64,000 nucleotides of DNA from Leucobacter sp. Psy1 (lineage in GTDB: Bacteria; Actinomycetota; Actinomycetes; Actinomycetales; Microbacteriaceae): contig NZ_CP083692.1 of NCBI RefSeq assembly GCF_020096995.1, positions 186,001 to 250,000 on the forward strand. The letters are read 5' to 3'. Below, piece by piece: positions 24,662 through 35,539 of this stretch (position 1 is its first letter; every line of letters begins with the position of its first letter). Below the pieces are notes generated by a model. It saw nothing but the letters and a program-made list of their open reading frames with translations, did not search any database and was not told where the DNA came from. A program made the position numbers and the translations under genes.

Positions 24662-26058
24662 GCGCAAGCGTGGACCTCGAACGGCCCCTGCGCTACCCGG
24701 ATGCCCAGTCCACCCCGCTCATGACGAAGCGGGCAAGGTGGCTCGTCGTGCTCGGGTTCCTCCTGCCTGGCAGCGCCCAGGTCGTGGCGGGGAACCGGCG
24801 CATGGGTCGTTTCGGGCTCATCGCGACGTTCACGCTGCTGCTCGTAGCCCTGGTCTCGGTGATCGGTTTCGGCGTCGCCCGCGTCGCGACCCTGTCGTTC
24901 TTCACGAACCCGATCGTGCTGCTCGTGGTCCAGTGGGTGATCGTGGCGTACGCGATCATGTGGCTCGTGTTCGGATTCAATACGCTGCAGCTCGCAAAAC
25001 TCATCCGGGTGTCGCCGAAGTGGCGGGTGCCGGTGGCGATGCTGTCGATCGTCCTTACCGTGCTCCCGGTCGCGGGTGCGGCGTGGGCGGCGATGACGGT
25101 CGGCTCGGCGCGCGGCGCGCTGAGCGAGATCTTCGGCGGCGGCGCTGCGGCCGTCGAACCCGTCGACGGACGCTACAACATCCTGCTCCTCGGCACCGAT
25201 GCCGGTGAGGATCGCGAGGGCATGCGGGCGGACAGTCTGTCGCTCATCAGTGTGGACGCCGAGACCGGTCAGTCGACGATCATCGGCCTGCCCCGAGAGC
25301 TGCCGAACATGCCGTTCCCTTCCGACTCGCCGATGTACGCCGAGCACCCCAACGGGTTCGGCGTCGATTACGGCTGCAACGTCGGTCGGTGCTGGCTGAA
25401 CGGTGTGTACGCCGAGGTCGAGTACTTCCAGCCCGAGCTGTACCCCGACGCGGTCTCGCGGGGCTCCTCGCCCGGCATCGAGGCGACGAAGGACGCCGTG
25501 AGCGGTGCGACCGGACTCGACGTGCAGTTCTACGTGCTCATCGACATGAAGGGGTTCGAGCAGCTCATCGACGCCCTCGGCGGCGTCGACATCAACGTCG
25601 AGGAGCGCCTGCCCGTCGGCGGCAACATCGACGAGTACACCGGCGAGCTCGTGAACGTGGACGAGTGGATCGAGCCGGGCGAACAGCATCTCGACGGGTT
25701 CCACGCCCTCTGGTTCGCCCGGTCCCGCTACGGGTCAGCGCAGGGCGATTACGACCGCATGGAGCGTCAGCGGACGCTGCAGGCTGCGATCCTCGCGCAG
25801 ATGAACCCGCAGAACGTGCTGCTCCGCTTCGAGGAGGTCGCGAAGGCCGGTGGCAACATCGTGGACACCGACATTCCGAACTCCATGCTCGGCCCGTTCG
25901 TCGATCTGGCAGGGAAGGCGCGCGAGTTCTCGCCGGTGAGCGTCGAGCTCACGCCTCCGGAGGTCGACGCCGAGTACCCCGATTACGCGGTGGTGCAGCA
26001 GCTGGTGCAGCAGGGCATCGCCGAGGCTTCGCCGCCCGACGAGGAGGAGACGGAGTAG
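24658..26058 (+). CDS. LytR-CpsA-Psr (LCP) family cell-wall ligase
   Basis: A 466-residue membrane protein with four predicted N-terminal segments (about 27-44, 51-75, 84-106, 122-145) and an extracytoplasmic LCP domain from residue 172. Its key residues match the family: LLGTD with Asp181, Arg190 and Asp192 in MRADSLSL, and Arg213 in LPRE, which bind pyrophosphate-lipid. RMERQRTLQ is the later LCP motif. LCP enzymes attach undecaprenyl-linked glycopolymers to peptidoglycan. The four-segment membrane region is longer than the single segment of most family members. Middle gene of the galE operon. Confidence 0.92.
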   Translation: MSASVDLERPLRYPDAQSTPLMTKRARWLVVLGFLLPGSAQVVAGNRRMGRFGLIATFTLLLVALVSVIGFGVARVATLSFFTNPIVLLVVQWVIVAYAIMWLVFGFNTLQLAKLIRVSPKWRVPVAMLSIVLTVLPVAGAAWAAMTVGSARGALSEIFGGGAAAVEPVDGRYNILLLGTDAGEDREGMRADSLSLISVDAETGQSTIIGLPRELPNMPFPSDSPMYAEHPNGFGVDYGCNVGRCWLNGVYAEVEYFQPELYPDAVSRGSSPGIEATKDAVSGATGLDVQFYVLIDMKGFEQLIDALGGVDINVEERLPVGGNIDEYTGELVNVDEWIEPGEQHLDGFHALWFARSRYGSAQGDYDRMERQRTLQAAILAQMNPQNVLLRFEEVAKAGGNIVDTDIPNSMLGPFVDLAGKAREFSPVSVELTPPEVDAEYPDYAVVQQLVQQGIAEASPPDEEETE

Positions 26059-26062
26059 GGCG

Positions 26063-27616
26063 GTGTCCCGACGCAGAGGGCGCAGCGCCCGGGTTGTGGC
26101 GGGAGCGCGGAACGCGCTCTGGATCCTCATGTGGGTGCTCGTCTGGGCGGGAGTGGTGCTCGCGGCCGCTGGGCTCTGGATCCGGGCCGCGTTCGGCGTG
26201 GTTTCCGTCGATCAGCTGCAGATGAACCTCGTCGGCGCCGAGACTGGGGACGCATCGCTCGTCTGGCGCGGCGCCCTGTGGGTGGGTGCGGTGCCCCTCC
26301 TGGTCGTGGGTGCGCTGGTCGTGCTCGTGACGCTCTCGCGACGCTCGCTGCGAGACGCCGGGCTCCTCGGGGCGGGCACGCCGAGAGCGTCGCGCGTCGC
26401 CGCCGGCGTTCTCGCCTGTGCCCTCCCGATCGCCTCGGTCGGCGTGGGCGGAGCCCTGTTCGGGGGTGCGGTACAGGTGCGCGACTATGCGCGGTCCATC
26501 GCGAGCGGGCTCGATCTCGCCGACTACGCCGTCTCGCCGGTCACGGGGAGCGGCGAACCGCGCAACCTGATTCTCGTGTACCTCGAGTCCGTGGAGGACG
26601 CGATGGCGGACGACGGCACGTTCGAGGAGGACATGCTCGCGCCCCTCGCGGCCGCGACGACCGACTGGGAGCGGATCGACGCGCTCACCCAGGCGCCCGG
26701 GGGCGGCTGGACGATGGCGGGGGTCGTGGCGACCCAGTGCGGGATCCCGCTGCGCAGCGCTACCGCGGCGACGGGGTCGCAGATCCTGAACCGCGTGGGG
26801 GAGGAGCCCGGTCGCTATCTTCCAGGAGCCGTCTGTCTCGGCGATGTCCTCCAGGAACACGGATACCGCAGCATCTTCCTGGGCGGCGCGAACGCGACGT
26901 TCGCCGCGAAGGATCGCTTTCTGCGCGAGCACGGATACGACGAGGTCCGCGACCTGCGCACCTGGCGCGAGCAGGGGGAGCCCGCGTCGGCGATGCGCGA
27001 TGACTGGGGCCTCGGGGATCGCCGCCTGCTCGAACTCGCCGCCGACGAGGCGGCCGAACTGCACCGCGAGGGTGCACCGTTCAACCTCACGGTCCTCACG
27101 CTCGACACCCACGAGCCCGCCGTCGCCCCCGAGGGGTGCGACATGCGCGCCGCGGAGCCGATGACGGACATCACGCGGTGCTCCATGGAGGCGGTCGCCG
27201 GGTTCGTCGCGTCGCTGGATGCGGAGGGAATTCTGGAGGACACCACCGTGGTCGTGATGGGGGATCACCTGAAGCAGGTCGCCAGCTGGGCGAGTTTCCA
27301 CGACGAGCTCGGTCCGCTCGCGGAGGCTGACGCGGCGCTCGCACCGGGCCGGACGCCCGAGCGGACCATCTTCAACCGCGTGTGGAGTCCCGAACCGGTC
27401 GCGTTCACCCGCGAACGGATCGATCAGCTGAGCATGTACCCGACGCTCATCGAACTCGCTGGCATCCCGCTCGAGGACCACCGTGCAGGGCTCGGCGTCT
27501 CAGCGCTCGCACCGGGCATTCCCGAGGGATCGGCGCTCGCCCTCGACGACGAAACGTACGACGCGCTGCTCCGCTCGCGCTCCCCCGAGTTCTACCGGGA
27601 TCTCTGGAGCGGGTGA
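26063..27616 (+). CDS. OpgB/MdoB-like phosphoglycerol transferase (alkaline phosphatase superfamily)
   Basis: A 517-residue protein with three N-terminal membrane segments (about 17-45, 70-92, 110-135) and an external sulfatase-fold domain from residue 168. YLESVED holds metal-ligand Glu175; GWTMAGVVATQCGIPL (215-230) closely matches phosphoglycerol transferase I, with Thr217 as likely nucleophile; MGDHLKQ near 398 gives the Asp-His metal pair. Such enzymes move glycerol phosphate from phosphatidylglycerol to glycans or teichoic acids. GTG 26063 starts four bases after the LCP stop, with CGGAG upstream. A substrate in the actinobacterial envelope, rather than periplasmic glucan, is expected. 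Confidence 0.85.
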   Translation: MSRRRGRSARVVAGARNALWILMWVLVWAGVVLAAAGLWIRAAFGVVSVDQLQMNLVGAETGDASLVWRGALWVGAVPLLVVGALVVLVTLSRRSLRDAGLLGAGTPRASRVAAGVLACALPIASVGVGGALFGGAVQVRDYARSIASGLDLADYAVSPVTGSGEPRNLILVYLESVEDAMADDGTFEEDMLAPLAAATTDWERIDALTQAPGGGWTMAGVVATQCGIPLRSATAATGSQILNRVGEEPGRYLPGAVCLGDVLQEHGYRSIFLGGANATFAAKDRFLREHGYDEVRDLRTWREQGEPASAMRDDWGLGDRRLLELAADEAAELHREGAPFNLTVLTLDTHEPAVAPEGCDMRAAEPMTDITRCSMEAVAGFVASLDAEGILEDTTVVVMGDHLKQVASWASFHDELGPLAEADAALAPGRTPERTIFNRVWSPEPVAFTRERIDQLSMYPTLIELAGIPLEDHRAGLGVSALAPGIPEGSALALDDETYDALLRSRSPEFYRDLWSG

Positions 27617-27643
27617 GCGGAGCAGCGCGTCGGTGCTGCGGCG

Positions 27644-28855
27644 CTAGGGGCGGGCGAGCGCCTGCTGGAGCGTCGCCACGCCCGCCCGGACGGCGGTGCT
27701 GAGCGTCGGCTCCATGTCGGGGAGGAAGAACGGCGAGTGGTTCACGGGCGGGGCAGTGTTCTCCGCAGCGAAACCGCCGAAGAACCAGAACACGCACGGC
27801 ACGCCGATGCTGTCGGCGAGCCATCCGAAGTCCTCCGAACCCATGGCGGGCGGCACTTCGACAACGCGATCGTCGCCGAGTTCCGAGCGCAGCGCCGTGA
27901 TGACCTGGTCGGCGCGCTCGGGGTCGTTGTACAGCCTCGGGAATCGGTAGATCTCCTCGATCTGCGGCTGCGGAGCGCCGGAGGCTTCGGCCTCCGCATT
28001 CACGATGCGCGTGATCGCGGGGAGCACGCGGGCTCGGCTCTCCTCCGTGAGCGTGCGGATGTTCAGGGTGAACTCCGCGCGGTCGGGGATGATGTTCTCC
28101 TTCAACCCGGCGTGGAACGTGCCGCACGTCACGACGGCGGGTTCCTGCGGCGAGAGCTCGCGCGAGACGATCGTCTGGAGCCGCGTGACCATGTGCGCGC
28201 CGAGCACGATCGGGTCGATCGCGTTCTGCGGCTGCGAACCGTGCGACTGCGTGCCGAACACGGTGACCTTCAGCGAGTCGGCCAGCGCCATGGCGGTGCC
28301 GCGGGAGATCGCGACGCCGCCGGAGGGCACCGAGGGGAAGACGTGCTGCCCGAGCACCACCTCCGGCTTCGGCGCACGATCCCAGAGCCCGTCGTCGACC
28401 ATTGCGGCCGCGCCGGCAGCGGTCTCCTCGCCCGGCTGGAACAGCCACACGATCGTGCCTGACCAGCCGTCCGTCTGCCGCGCCATGAGCGCCGCGGTCG
28501 CGAGTGCGGAGGAGACGTGGGTGTCGTGCCCGCAGCCGTGCATCACTGGCACGGTCGTGCCGTCCGCGAGTTCGCCCGTCGCGGTCGAGGCGTAGTCGGC
28601 GCCCGTGTCCTCCTGGATCGGCAGCCCATCGGAGTCGGCGCGGAAGCCGACCACCGGCCCTTCGCCGTTCCGCTGGATGCCGACCACACCGGTTCCGCCG
28701 CAGCGGAAGTGCTCGATGCCGATCTCGTCCAGCCGCCGCTCGATGAACTCCGCCGTGCGGTGCTCCTGCATCGAGAGCTCGGGATTGCGGTGCAGGTGGC
28801 GGTAGGTTTCGTGGAGCGCGTCGCGTTCGTCGTCGGTGAGCGTGGTGCTGAGCAT
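27644..28855 (-). CDS. M20 family amidohydrolase (aminoacylase/peptidase)
   Basis: A 403-residue cytoplasmic metal-dependent amidohydrolase of the M20D group (relatives: hippurate hydrolase, aminobenzoyl-glutamate hydrolase, N-acyl amino acid hydrolases). It has MHGCGHDTHVS with Cys108 and His110 as metal ligands and FQPGEETAAGA with the catalytic Glu pair at 143-144; a later LGQHVFP gives another ligand. Cys108 marks the M20D subgroup. ATG 28855 follows GAAGGGA. It is the last gene of an operon whose first two genes are membrane proteins, so it probably cleaves what they import. Confidence 0.92.
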   Translation of the reverse strand: MLSTTLTDDERDALHETYRHLHRNPELSMQEHRTAEFIERRLDEIGIEHFRCGGTGVVGIQRNGEGPVVGFRADSDGLPIQEDTGADYASTATGELADGTTVPVMHGCGHDTHVSSALATAALMARQTDGWSGTIVWLFQPGEETAAGAAAMVDDGLWDRAPKPEVVLGQHVFPSVPSGGVAISRGTAMALADSLKVTVFGTQSHGSQPQNAIDPIVLGAHMVTRLQTIVSRELSPQEPAVVTCGTFHAGLKENIIPDRAEFTLNIRTLTEESRARVLPAITRIVNAEAEASGAPQPQIEEIYRFPRLYNDPERADQVITALRSELGDDRVVEVPPAMGSEDFGWLADSIGVPCVFWFFGGFAAENTAPPVNHSPFFLPDMEPTLSTAVRAGVATLQQALARP

Positions 28856-28873
28856 GATGTCCCTTCGTTGGTC

Positions 28874-29599
28874 CTAGTTCAGTGTCCCACCCGATGTCTT
28901 CTTCCGGTCGCGCACGAGCCAGGAGATGACGATCGAGGAGATCACGACGATGGCCGTGGCGTATGGTGCGACCGCCGGTGCGACGAGGATCACGCCGAAC
29001 TGCACGATCAGCGCGAGTGCGAGGGCGACGATGGTCGGGCGCAGCTGCTTCATCGACACGATGCACTGCACGAGCACGGCGCCCATGAGCGACGGGAGGA
29101 TGTACAGTCGCGCCACCTCGATCAGGTCAGGCGGGATCATCGAGATGAGCCAGGTGCCGAGCACGCCGACGAAGATGAGCAGGCTCAGCAGGTGCACCGT
29201 CGCCGCGCCGCAGATCGCCATCACGGAGGCGATATTGCCGCGGCTCGTGCCCGGCTTGGCGTCGATGCTCGACTGCGCGACGATCGCGGCGGGGAGCAGC
29301 TTGTTCGAGATGTTGCCGATCATGAACGCCTGGTACATGGCGGCCGGCCCGAGGACCGGGAAGTAGGTGACGGGTTCGACGATCCAGAAGACGCCGAAGG
29401 TCGCCGCGACCGCGATGAACGCGGTCCAGATCATCGGCCAGGAGAGGTCGAGGCCGCCGAAGAAGAGCAGGTAGAAGGGGCCGGCGAGCGAGAGGATCAG
29501 GCCCGCGATCATGGTGATCGAGCCGTACCGGGTCGTCTGCGCGTCGAAGCGCGCCATCGCGTTCTCGGCGGTGAGCGTGGGGTTGGGTGAGGTCGTCAT
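28874..29599 (-). CDS. Polytopic membrane protein, partner of DUF5058 protein
   Basis: A 241-residue protein with about six or seven membrane segments. The stretches SLAGPFYLLFFGGLDLSW, WIVEPVTYFPVLG and FMIGNISNKLLPAA are highly ordered and match a conserved uncharacterised family found beside DUF5058 genes; this is from memory of the family. ATG 29599 has GAAGGAG 12 bases before it. It lies 17 bases from the DUF5058 stop and 18 bases from the amidohydrolase. The GNISNKLLPAA-type loop in both this and many permeases suggests a transport role, but the activity is unproven. Confidence 0.75.
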   Translation of the reverse strand: MTTSPNPTLTAENAMARFDAQTTRYGSITMIAGLILSLAGPFYLLFFGGLDLSWPMIWTAFIAVAATFGVFWIVEPVTYFPVLGPAAMYQAFMIGNISNKLLPAAIVAQSSIDAKPGTSRGNIASVMAICGAATVHLLSLLIFVGVLGTWLISMIPPDLIEVARLYILPSLMGAVLVQCIVSMKQLRPTIVALALALIVQFGVILVAPAVAPYATAIVVISSIVISWLVRDRKKTSGGTLN

Positions 29600-29616
29600 G
29601 AGGACTCTGTGCTCCT

Positions 29617-30366
29617 TCAGGATCCGGTGTGGATCAGGTAGCCGACGGCGAGGGAGAGAATGATGGCGATGCCGAGCGCCCACTCCTTGAGCCAGTGGAT
29701 CTTCAGCAGCTTCGCCAGCAGCAGGCACAGGCCCATGATGGCCGCCGAGGTGAGAACGAGGATCAGGTGCACCGAGGACTTCGCGGTCTCGGCGACAGAC
29801 AGCATCGAGAACGCGCCGAGCAGGGCTGCCGTGGGAATGAGGGCCATGACCGCGGGGTTCCGCTTGCTGAGCGTGTTGCTGCCCCTCTTGAGGATCGGGG
29901 TGAGGATCAGGGTGGACAGCATCCACATGCCGCCGGAGAGGCTCATCGCCATGAAGGCGACCGCGAAGACCTGCTGGGTGTAGTCGGGGCCGCCGAGCTC
30001 AGCACCCATAGTCGCGGAGGCGATACCCGCCGAGGCGGTCTCCGTCGCCGCGGAGCCGATGAGGCCGATGCGCACGAGAACCGCCGGGGTTCCGAAGAGG
30101 GCGAGCAAGGCGATCGCGACGAGGACCACCGCGAGCGACGGACCGATGGAGGCGACCGCTCCCGCGCGGAACGACTCCCTGACTTCCTTCTGCGGCATCT
30201 CGATTCCGGGAGCCGCGGCGCGAGCGGCGCGCGAGTAGAGGAACGTCTGCACGAAGATGACGGCGAAGACGCCGACCGCGAAGACCCACAGGATGGGGAC
30301 ATTGGCGACGGACCAGATGTCCGTCGAAGTGGGATCGCCGACGGCGAAACGGGGGATGGGCGGCAT
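29617..30366 (-). CDS. DUF5058 family membrane protein
   Basis: A 249-residue protein with about six membrane segments. VFVQTFLYSRAARAA-like N-terminal layout, SIGPSLAVVLVAIAL, and VRIGLIGSAATETASAG follow the pattern of DUF5058, an uncharacterised family. ATG 30366 is preceded by AAAGGAG. It is the first gene of a three-gene operon with a second membrane protein and an M20 amidohydrolase, and faces an amidase gene across 202 bases. A two-subunit importer for an amide-containing compound is the best guess. Confidence 0.8.
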   Translation of the reverse strand: MPPIPRFAVGDPTSTDIWSVANVPILWVFAVGVFAVIFVQTFLYSRAARAAAPGIEMPQKEVRESFRAGAVASIGPSLAVVLVAIALLALFGTPAVLVRIGLIGSAATETASAGIASATMGAELGGPDYTQQVFAVAFMAMSLSGGMWMLSTLILTPILKRGSNTLSKRNPAVMALIPTAALLGAFSMLSVAETAKSSVHLILVLTSAAIMGLCLLLAKLLKIHWLKEWALGIAIILSLAVGYLIHTGS

Positions 30367-30568
30367 GCTGTGCTCCTTTGACCATGCAAGCGCGGAAACG
30401 ACTTCCTCTCACCTTCTGGGGCAACCCCCGGGTACACAAGCGCCTGCAGGATTCAGTCACGAACTTGGCGAAATCCCCCAAAACCGCCCGATTGGCGAAA
30501 ACGGCTTGGTCACAGCGCGAAAGAGGGCAATGATTTCTCACGGCAGTTCAACGAGGAAAGGCGGGCAC
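30367..30568. promoter_or_regulatory. Divergent control region between DUF5058 operon and amidase
   Basis: This 202-base region should hold promoters for both directions. It has a direct repeat TTGGCGAAA at 30465-30473 and 30492-30500, 27 bases apart, set in an AT-richer patch, a possible regulator site. The AsnC-type regulator encoded after the amidase is the natural candidate to bind it. Promoter hexamers were not assigned. Confidence 0.5.
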
Positions 30569-31978
30569 ATGAGCGGGATCCAGGATCTCTCGGCAACGCA
30601 GATGACGGGAGCGATCCGCAGCGGAGAACTCTCCGCTCGTGAGGCGCTCGACAGTCACATCGCGGCAATCGAGCAGCGCAACCCTGCGATCAACGCCGTC
30701 ATCACCACCGACTTCGACCGTGCACAGGCGCTCGCCGCCGATGCCGACGAGCGGACCGCGCGCGGAGAGGGCCACGGTCTGCTGCACGGTCTGCCGATGA
30801 CGCACAAGGACACCTTCAACACCGGCGGACTGCGCTCGACGCAGGGGTCCCTGGCGCTCGAGCACCACGTGCCCGAGGCCGACGACCTTCAGATCGCCCG
30901 TCTCACGGCCGCGGGTGCGATTCGCACCGGCAAGACCAACGTGCCGGAGTTCGGCGCGGGCTCGCACACGTTCAACGACCTGTTCGGCACGACGGTGAAC
31001 CCCTACGACACCCGCGTCTCGGCCGGCGGCTCCTCTGGCGGTGTCGCGGCCGTGATCGCCTCCCGAATCCAGCCGTTCGGCGACGGGTCCGACATGGGCG
31101 GGTCGCTCCGCATTCCGGCCGCGTTCTGCAACGTCTTCGGCTTCCGCCCCTCCTACGGCGTCATCCCCATGGAGTCGCCGGTGAACGCGTTCAGCTGGCT
31201 CGGGCGCTCGGGTCCCATGGCGCGAACCGTCGAGGATCTCGCGCTCTTCATGCGCGCCTCGGCGGGTCCGACGCGTCTGCCGAACCCCAGCCCGCTGCAG
31301 GGGGCCGACTTCGGCACGCCGCTGCCCGATCTGCGCGGGGTCAGAATCGGCTACAGCTTCGACTTCGGTATCGGCGTTCCCGTCGAGCCCGAGATTATCG
31401 AGGTGCTCCGCGGTCAGCTCGCCGTCTTCGAGGAAGCGGGTGCGATCCTGGAGGAAGCGACGATCGACTTCACCGATGCCGACGAGGTCTTCCAGACGAC
31501 CAGGGCATTCGACTTCGCGACCGGGATCGGTCCGCTGCTGGAGCGCTTCGCGGACGTGATCAAGCCCGAGGTGATCTGGAACGTCGAGCTCGGCCTCAAC
31601 CTATCGGCCGCGGCGATCATCTCAGCGCACGCAGCACGCACTCGCCTCGAGCACGCATCGCAGCAGTTCTTCGATCGATACGACGCCTTCCTCAGCCCGG
31701 CCACGCAGGTGCTGCCGTTCGATGCGAGCTGGCGCTGGCCGCAGGAGATCGCCGGCACCCAGGCGGAGACGTATCTCGACTGGATGCGCTCGGCGTGCCT
31801 CCTGTCGGCGGCGAGCCTTCCCGTGATCGCCATGCCCGCAGGGTTCACCGGCGCGGGGCTGCCCGTCGGGTGGCAGATGGCGGCGAACCACTACCGCGAT
31901 GTCGACCTGCTGAACTGGGCCGCTGCCTACGAGCAGGCCACGGGGTTCGCCGCGCGCACCCCGGCGATCCTCGACTGA
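30569..31978 (+). CDS. Amidase signature family hydrolase
   Basis: A 469-residue cytoplasmic amidase. The Ser-cisSer-Lys triad is present: Lys80 (MTHKDTF), Ser155 in SAGGSSGG and nucleophile Ser179 in GSDMGGSLRIP. The 24-residue spacing of the two serines matches the family. The family ranges from GatA to amino acid amide and nylon-oligomer hydrolases; the lack of gatB/gatC neighbours argues against GatA. ATG 30569 follows GAGGAAAGG. It is divergent from the DUF5058 operon and followed by an AsnC regulator, so it likely acts on the same imported amide. Confidence 0.9.
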   Translation: MSGIQDLSATQMTGAIRSGELSAREALDSHIAAIEQRNPAINAVITTDFDRAQALAADADERTARGEGHGLLHGLPMTHKDTFNTGGLRSTQGSLALEHHVPEADDLQIARLTAAGAIRTGKTNVPEFGAGSHTFNDLFGTTVNPYDTRVSAGGSSGGVAAVIASRIQPFGDGSDMGGSLRIPAAFCNVFGFRPSYGVIPMESPVNAFSWLGRSGPMARTVEDLALFMRASAGPTRLPNPSPLQGADFGTPLPDLRGVRIGYSFDFGIGVPVEPEIIEVLRGQLAVFEEAGAILEEATIDFTDADEVFQTTRAFDFATGIGPLLERFADVIKPEVIWNVELGLNLSAAAIISAHAARTRLEHASQQFFDRYDAFLSPATQVLPFDASWRWPQEIAGTQAETYLDWMRSACLLSAASLPVIAMPAGFTGAGLPVGWQMAANHYRDVDLLNWAAAYEQATGFAARTPAILD

Positions 31979-32050
31979 CGCCCACCCCGATCGGGTGCGC
32001 CGCGCGGTTGCGGCGTGCCCGATCGCGGCGTCTGCGGGTACAGTACCCCC

Positions 32051-33028
32051 ATGGCGCTGAAGACCGGGCGGATGGAACTGAGCGATCTGCACCTGCGTAT
32101 CATCGCAGCGCTGCAGGTGGACGGACGGGCTCCCTGGAGCCGGATCGCGGACGCCCTCGGCGAGCCCGAGCGCACCGTCGCGCGGTACGGCGTCGAACTG
32201 CTCGAGCGGGGGGTTGTGACCGTCGCGGCTGTGCGGACGCTCGCCAACCGCGTCATCGTCGCATGCGAGTGCACGCCGGGTTCGGCGCGACTCACCGCCC
32301 AGGCGATGACTCAGCAGGAAGGGACGACGTACAGCTACCTCACCACCGGCACCTCGGACGTCGTGACAGAGGTCGGCTACTCGGGTGACCTCGTCGATCT
32401 GCTCACACTTCAGCTCCCCGCGACGCCCGGCATCACACGGTTCTCGGCGTTCCCAGTGCTGCGCTACTTCAAGACCGTGCGAGGGTGGCGTGTCGGCGCG
32501 CTGAGCCCTGCGGAGGAGCGGGCGCTCACCCCGCGAGCCGGGTCTGACGATCTCGGTGCGTCGACGTCCGCGGCGCAGGGTCTGCACGACGATGACATCA
32601 TCGCGTGCCTCGAGGAGGACGGCCGGGCGAGTATCGAGTCGATCGCGCGACGCACGCAGGTGAGTGCCACCTCCGCTGCGCGGCGGGTCGAGTGGCTCGT
32701 GGCGTCGGGTCAGATATCGATCCGCGCCCTCGTGGAGCCGGCGGCGATCGGACTGCCGGTCGAGGCCATGCTCTGGGTGGAGGCGCAACCGGATCGCGTC
32801 GAAGTGCTGGGGTCATGGCTGCGCGACCGGACCGAGGTCAGGTATCTGGCGGCGATCGCGGGCGATGCGCAGTTGCTCGTCGACGTCACGGTGGCGACGC
32901 ACGCTCAGCTGTATGCGCTGCTCGCGCACGAGATGTGGAAGGGCGCATCTCGCGTGCGGACCGACCTCGTGGTTGAGGCGCGCAAGCGCGGTGGACGGAC
33001 CCTAGCGTTGAACAGGGATTCGAGGTAA
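32051..33028 (+). CDS. AsnC/Lrp family regulator with two HTH domains
   Basis: A 325-residue regulator built as two tandem AsnC/Lrp units: helix-turn-helix one at about residues 10-60 (DLHLRIIAALQVDGRAPW), ligand-type domain, then a second helix-turn-helix at about 175-225 (DDDIIACLEEDGRASIES) and a second effector domain. Single-unit Lrp proteins are about 150 residues, so this is the double form common in actinobacteria. TACAGT lies six bases before ATG 32051, which suggests a leaderless transcript. It follows the amidase by 72 bases and probably senses an amino acid or amide for that cluster. Confidence 0.87.
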   Translation: MALKTGRMELSDLHLRIIAALQVDGRAPWSRIADALGEPERTVARYGVELLERGVVTVAAVRTLANRVIVACECTPGSARLTAQAMTQQEGTTYSYLTTGTSDVVTEVGYSGDLVDLLTLQLPATPGITRFSAFPVLRYFKTVRGWRVGALSPAEERALTPRAGSDDLGASTSAAQGLHDDDIIACLEEDGRASIESIARRTQVSATSAARRVEWLVASGQISIRALVEPAAIGLPVEAMLWVEAQPDRVEVLGSWLRDRTEVRYLAAIAGDAQLLVDVTVATHAQLYALLAHEMWKGASRVRTDLVVEARKRGGRTLALNRDSR

Positions 33029-33029
33029 A

Positions 33030-33050
33030 CTTGAGCCAATCACACTCAAG
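33030..33050 (+). promoter_or_regulatory. HAIR operator (HspR-binding) upstream of clpB
   Basis: CTTGAGC (33030-33036), seven bases, then ACTCAAG (33044-33050) matches the HspR inverted repeat consensus CTTGAGT-N7-ACTCAAG at 13 of 14 positions. It begins two bases after the regulator stop codon and 48 bases before the clpB ATG, so it should place clpB under heat-shock control by HspR. The hspR gene is not in this window. Confidence 0.88.
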
Positions 33051-33097
33051 TTTCGACAGTTGTGTCGTTTCGGTCTGCTGAACGGAAGGAGACCCAC

Positions 33098-35332
<2,235 letters not shown>

Positions 35333-35343
35333 TCTCACGAGCG

Positions 35344-35379
35344 AACGGGCGGACGGGCGACAAGCCGGTCCGCCCGTTT
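35344..35379 (+). terminator. clpB terminator
   Basis: A perfect 11-bp hairpin, arms 35344-35354 and 35368-35378, ends in TTT, 12 bases beyond the clpB stop. It is a standard intrinsic terminator apart from its short T-run. Confidence 0.82.
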
Positions 35380-35430
35380 CGTGTCTGCGCCCGGGCGGCT
35401 CGCGCGCGCAGGGTGCTCCGAGCCGTGGTA

Positions 35431-35458
35431 CCGAGGTGCCATGCATCGGGCACCTCGG
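35431..35458. other. Second hairpin in the clpB-DUF418 gap
   Basis: A perfect 10-bp inverted repeat (35431-35440 and 35449-35458, loop ATGCATCG) lies 82 bases before the next gene. It has no T-run on the plus strand. It may be a second terminator or a structured leader element of the DUF418 gene. Confidence 0.55.
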
Positions 35459-35539
35459 GAGGACTCTGGGTGAGAGTGGGCCTCCCTAAACTGCTTGAGG
35501 CCGGCACGAGTCGGCCCCGAGAACGCCAGGAAGGAACAC

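Noticed and set aside
30569-31978. GatA subunit of the tRNA amidotransferase
   Set aside because: No gatB or gatC lies nearby and the neighbours are catabolic and transport genes.
35333-35539. tRNA or small RNA gene in the clpB to DUF418 gap
   Set aside because: The two hairpins do not form a cloverleaf and no anticodon or T-arm consensus is present.
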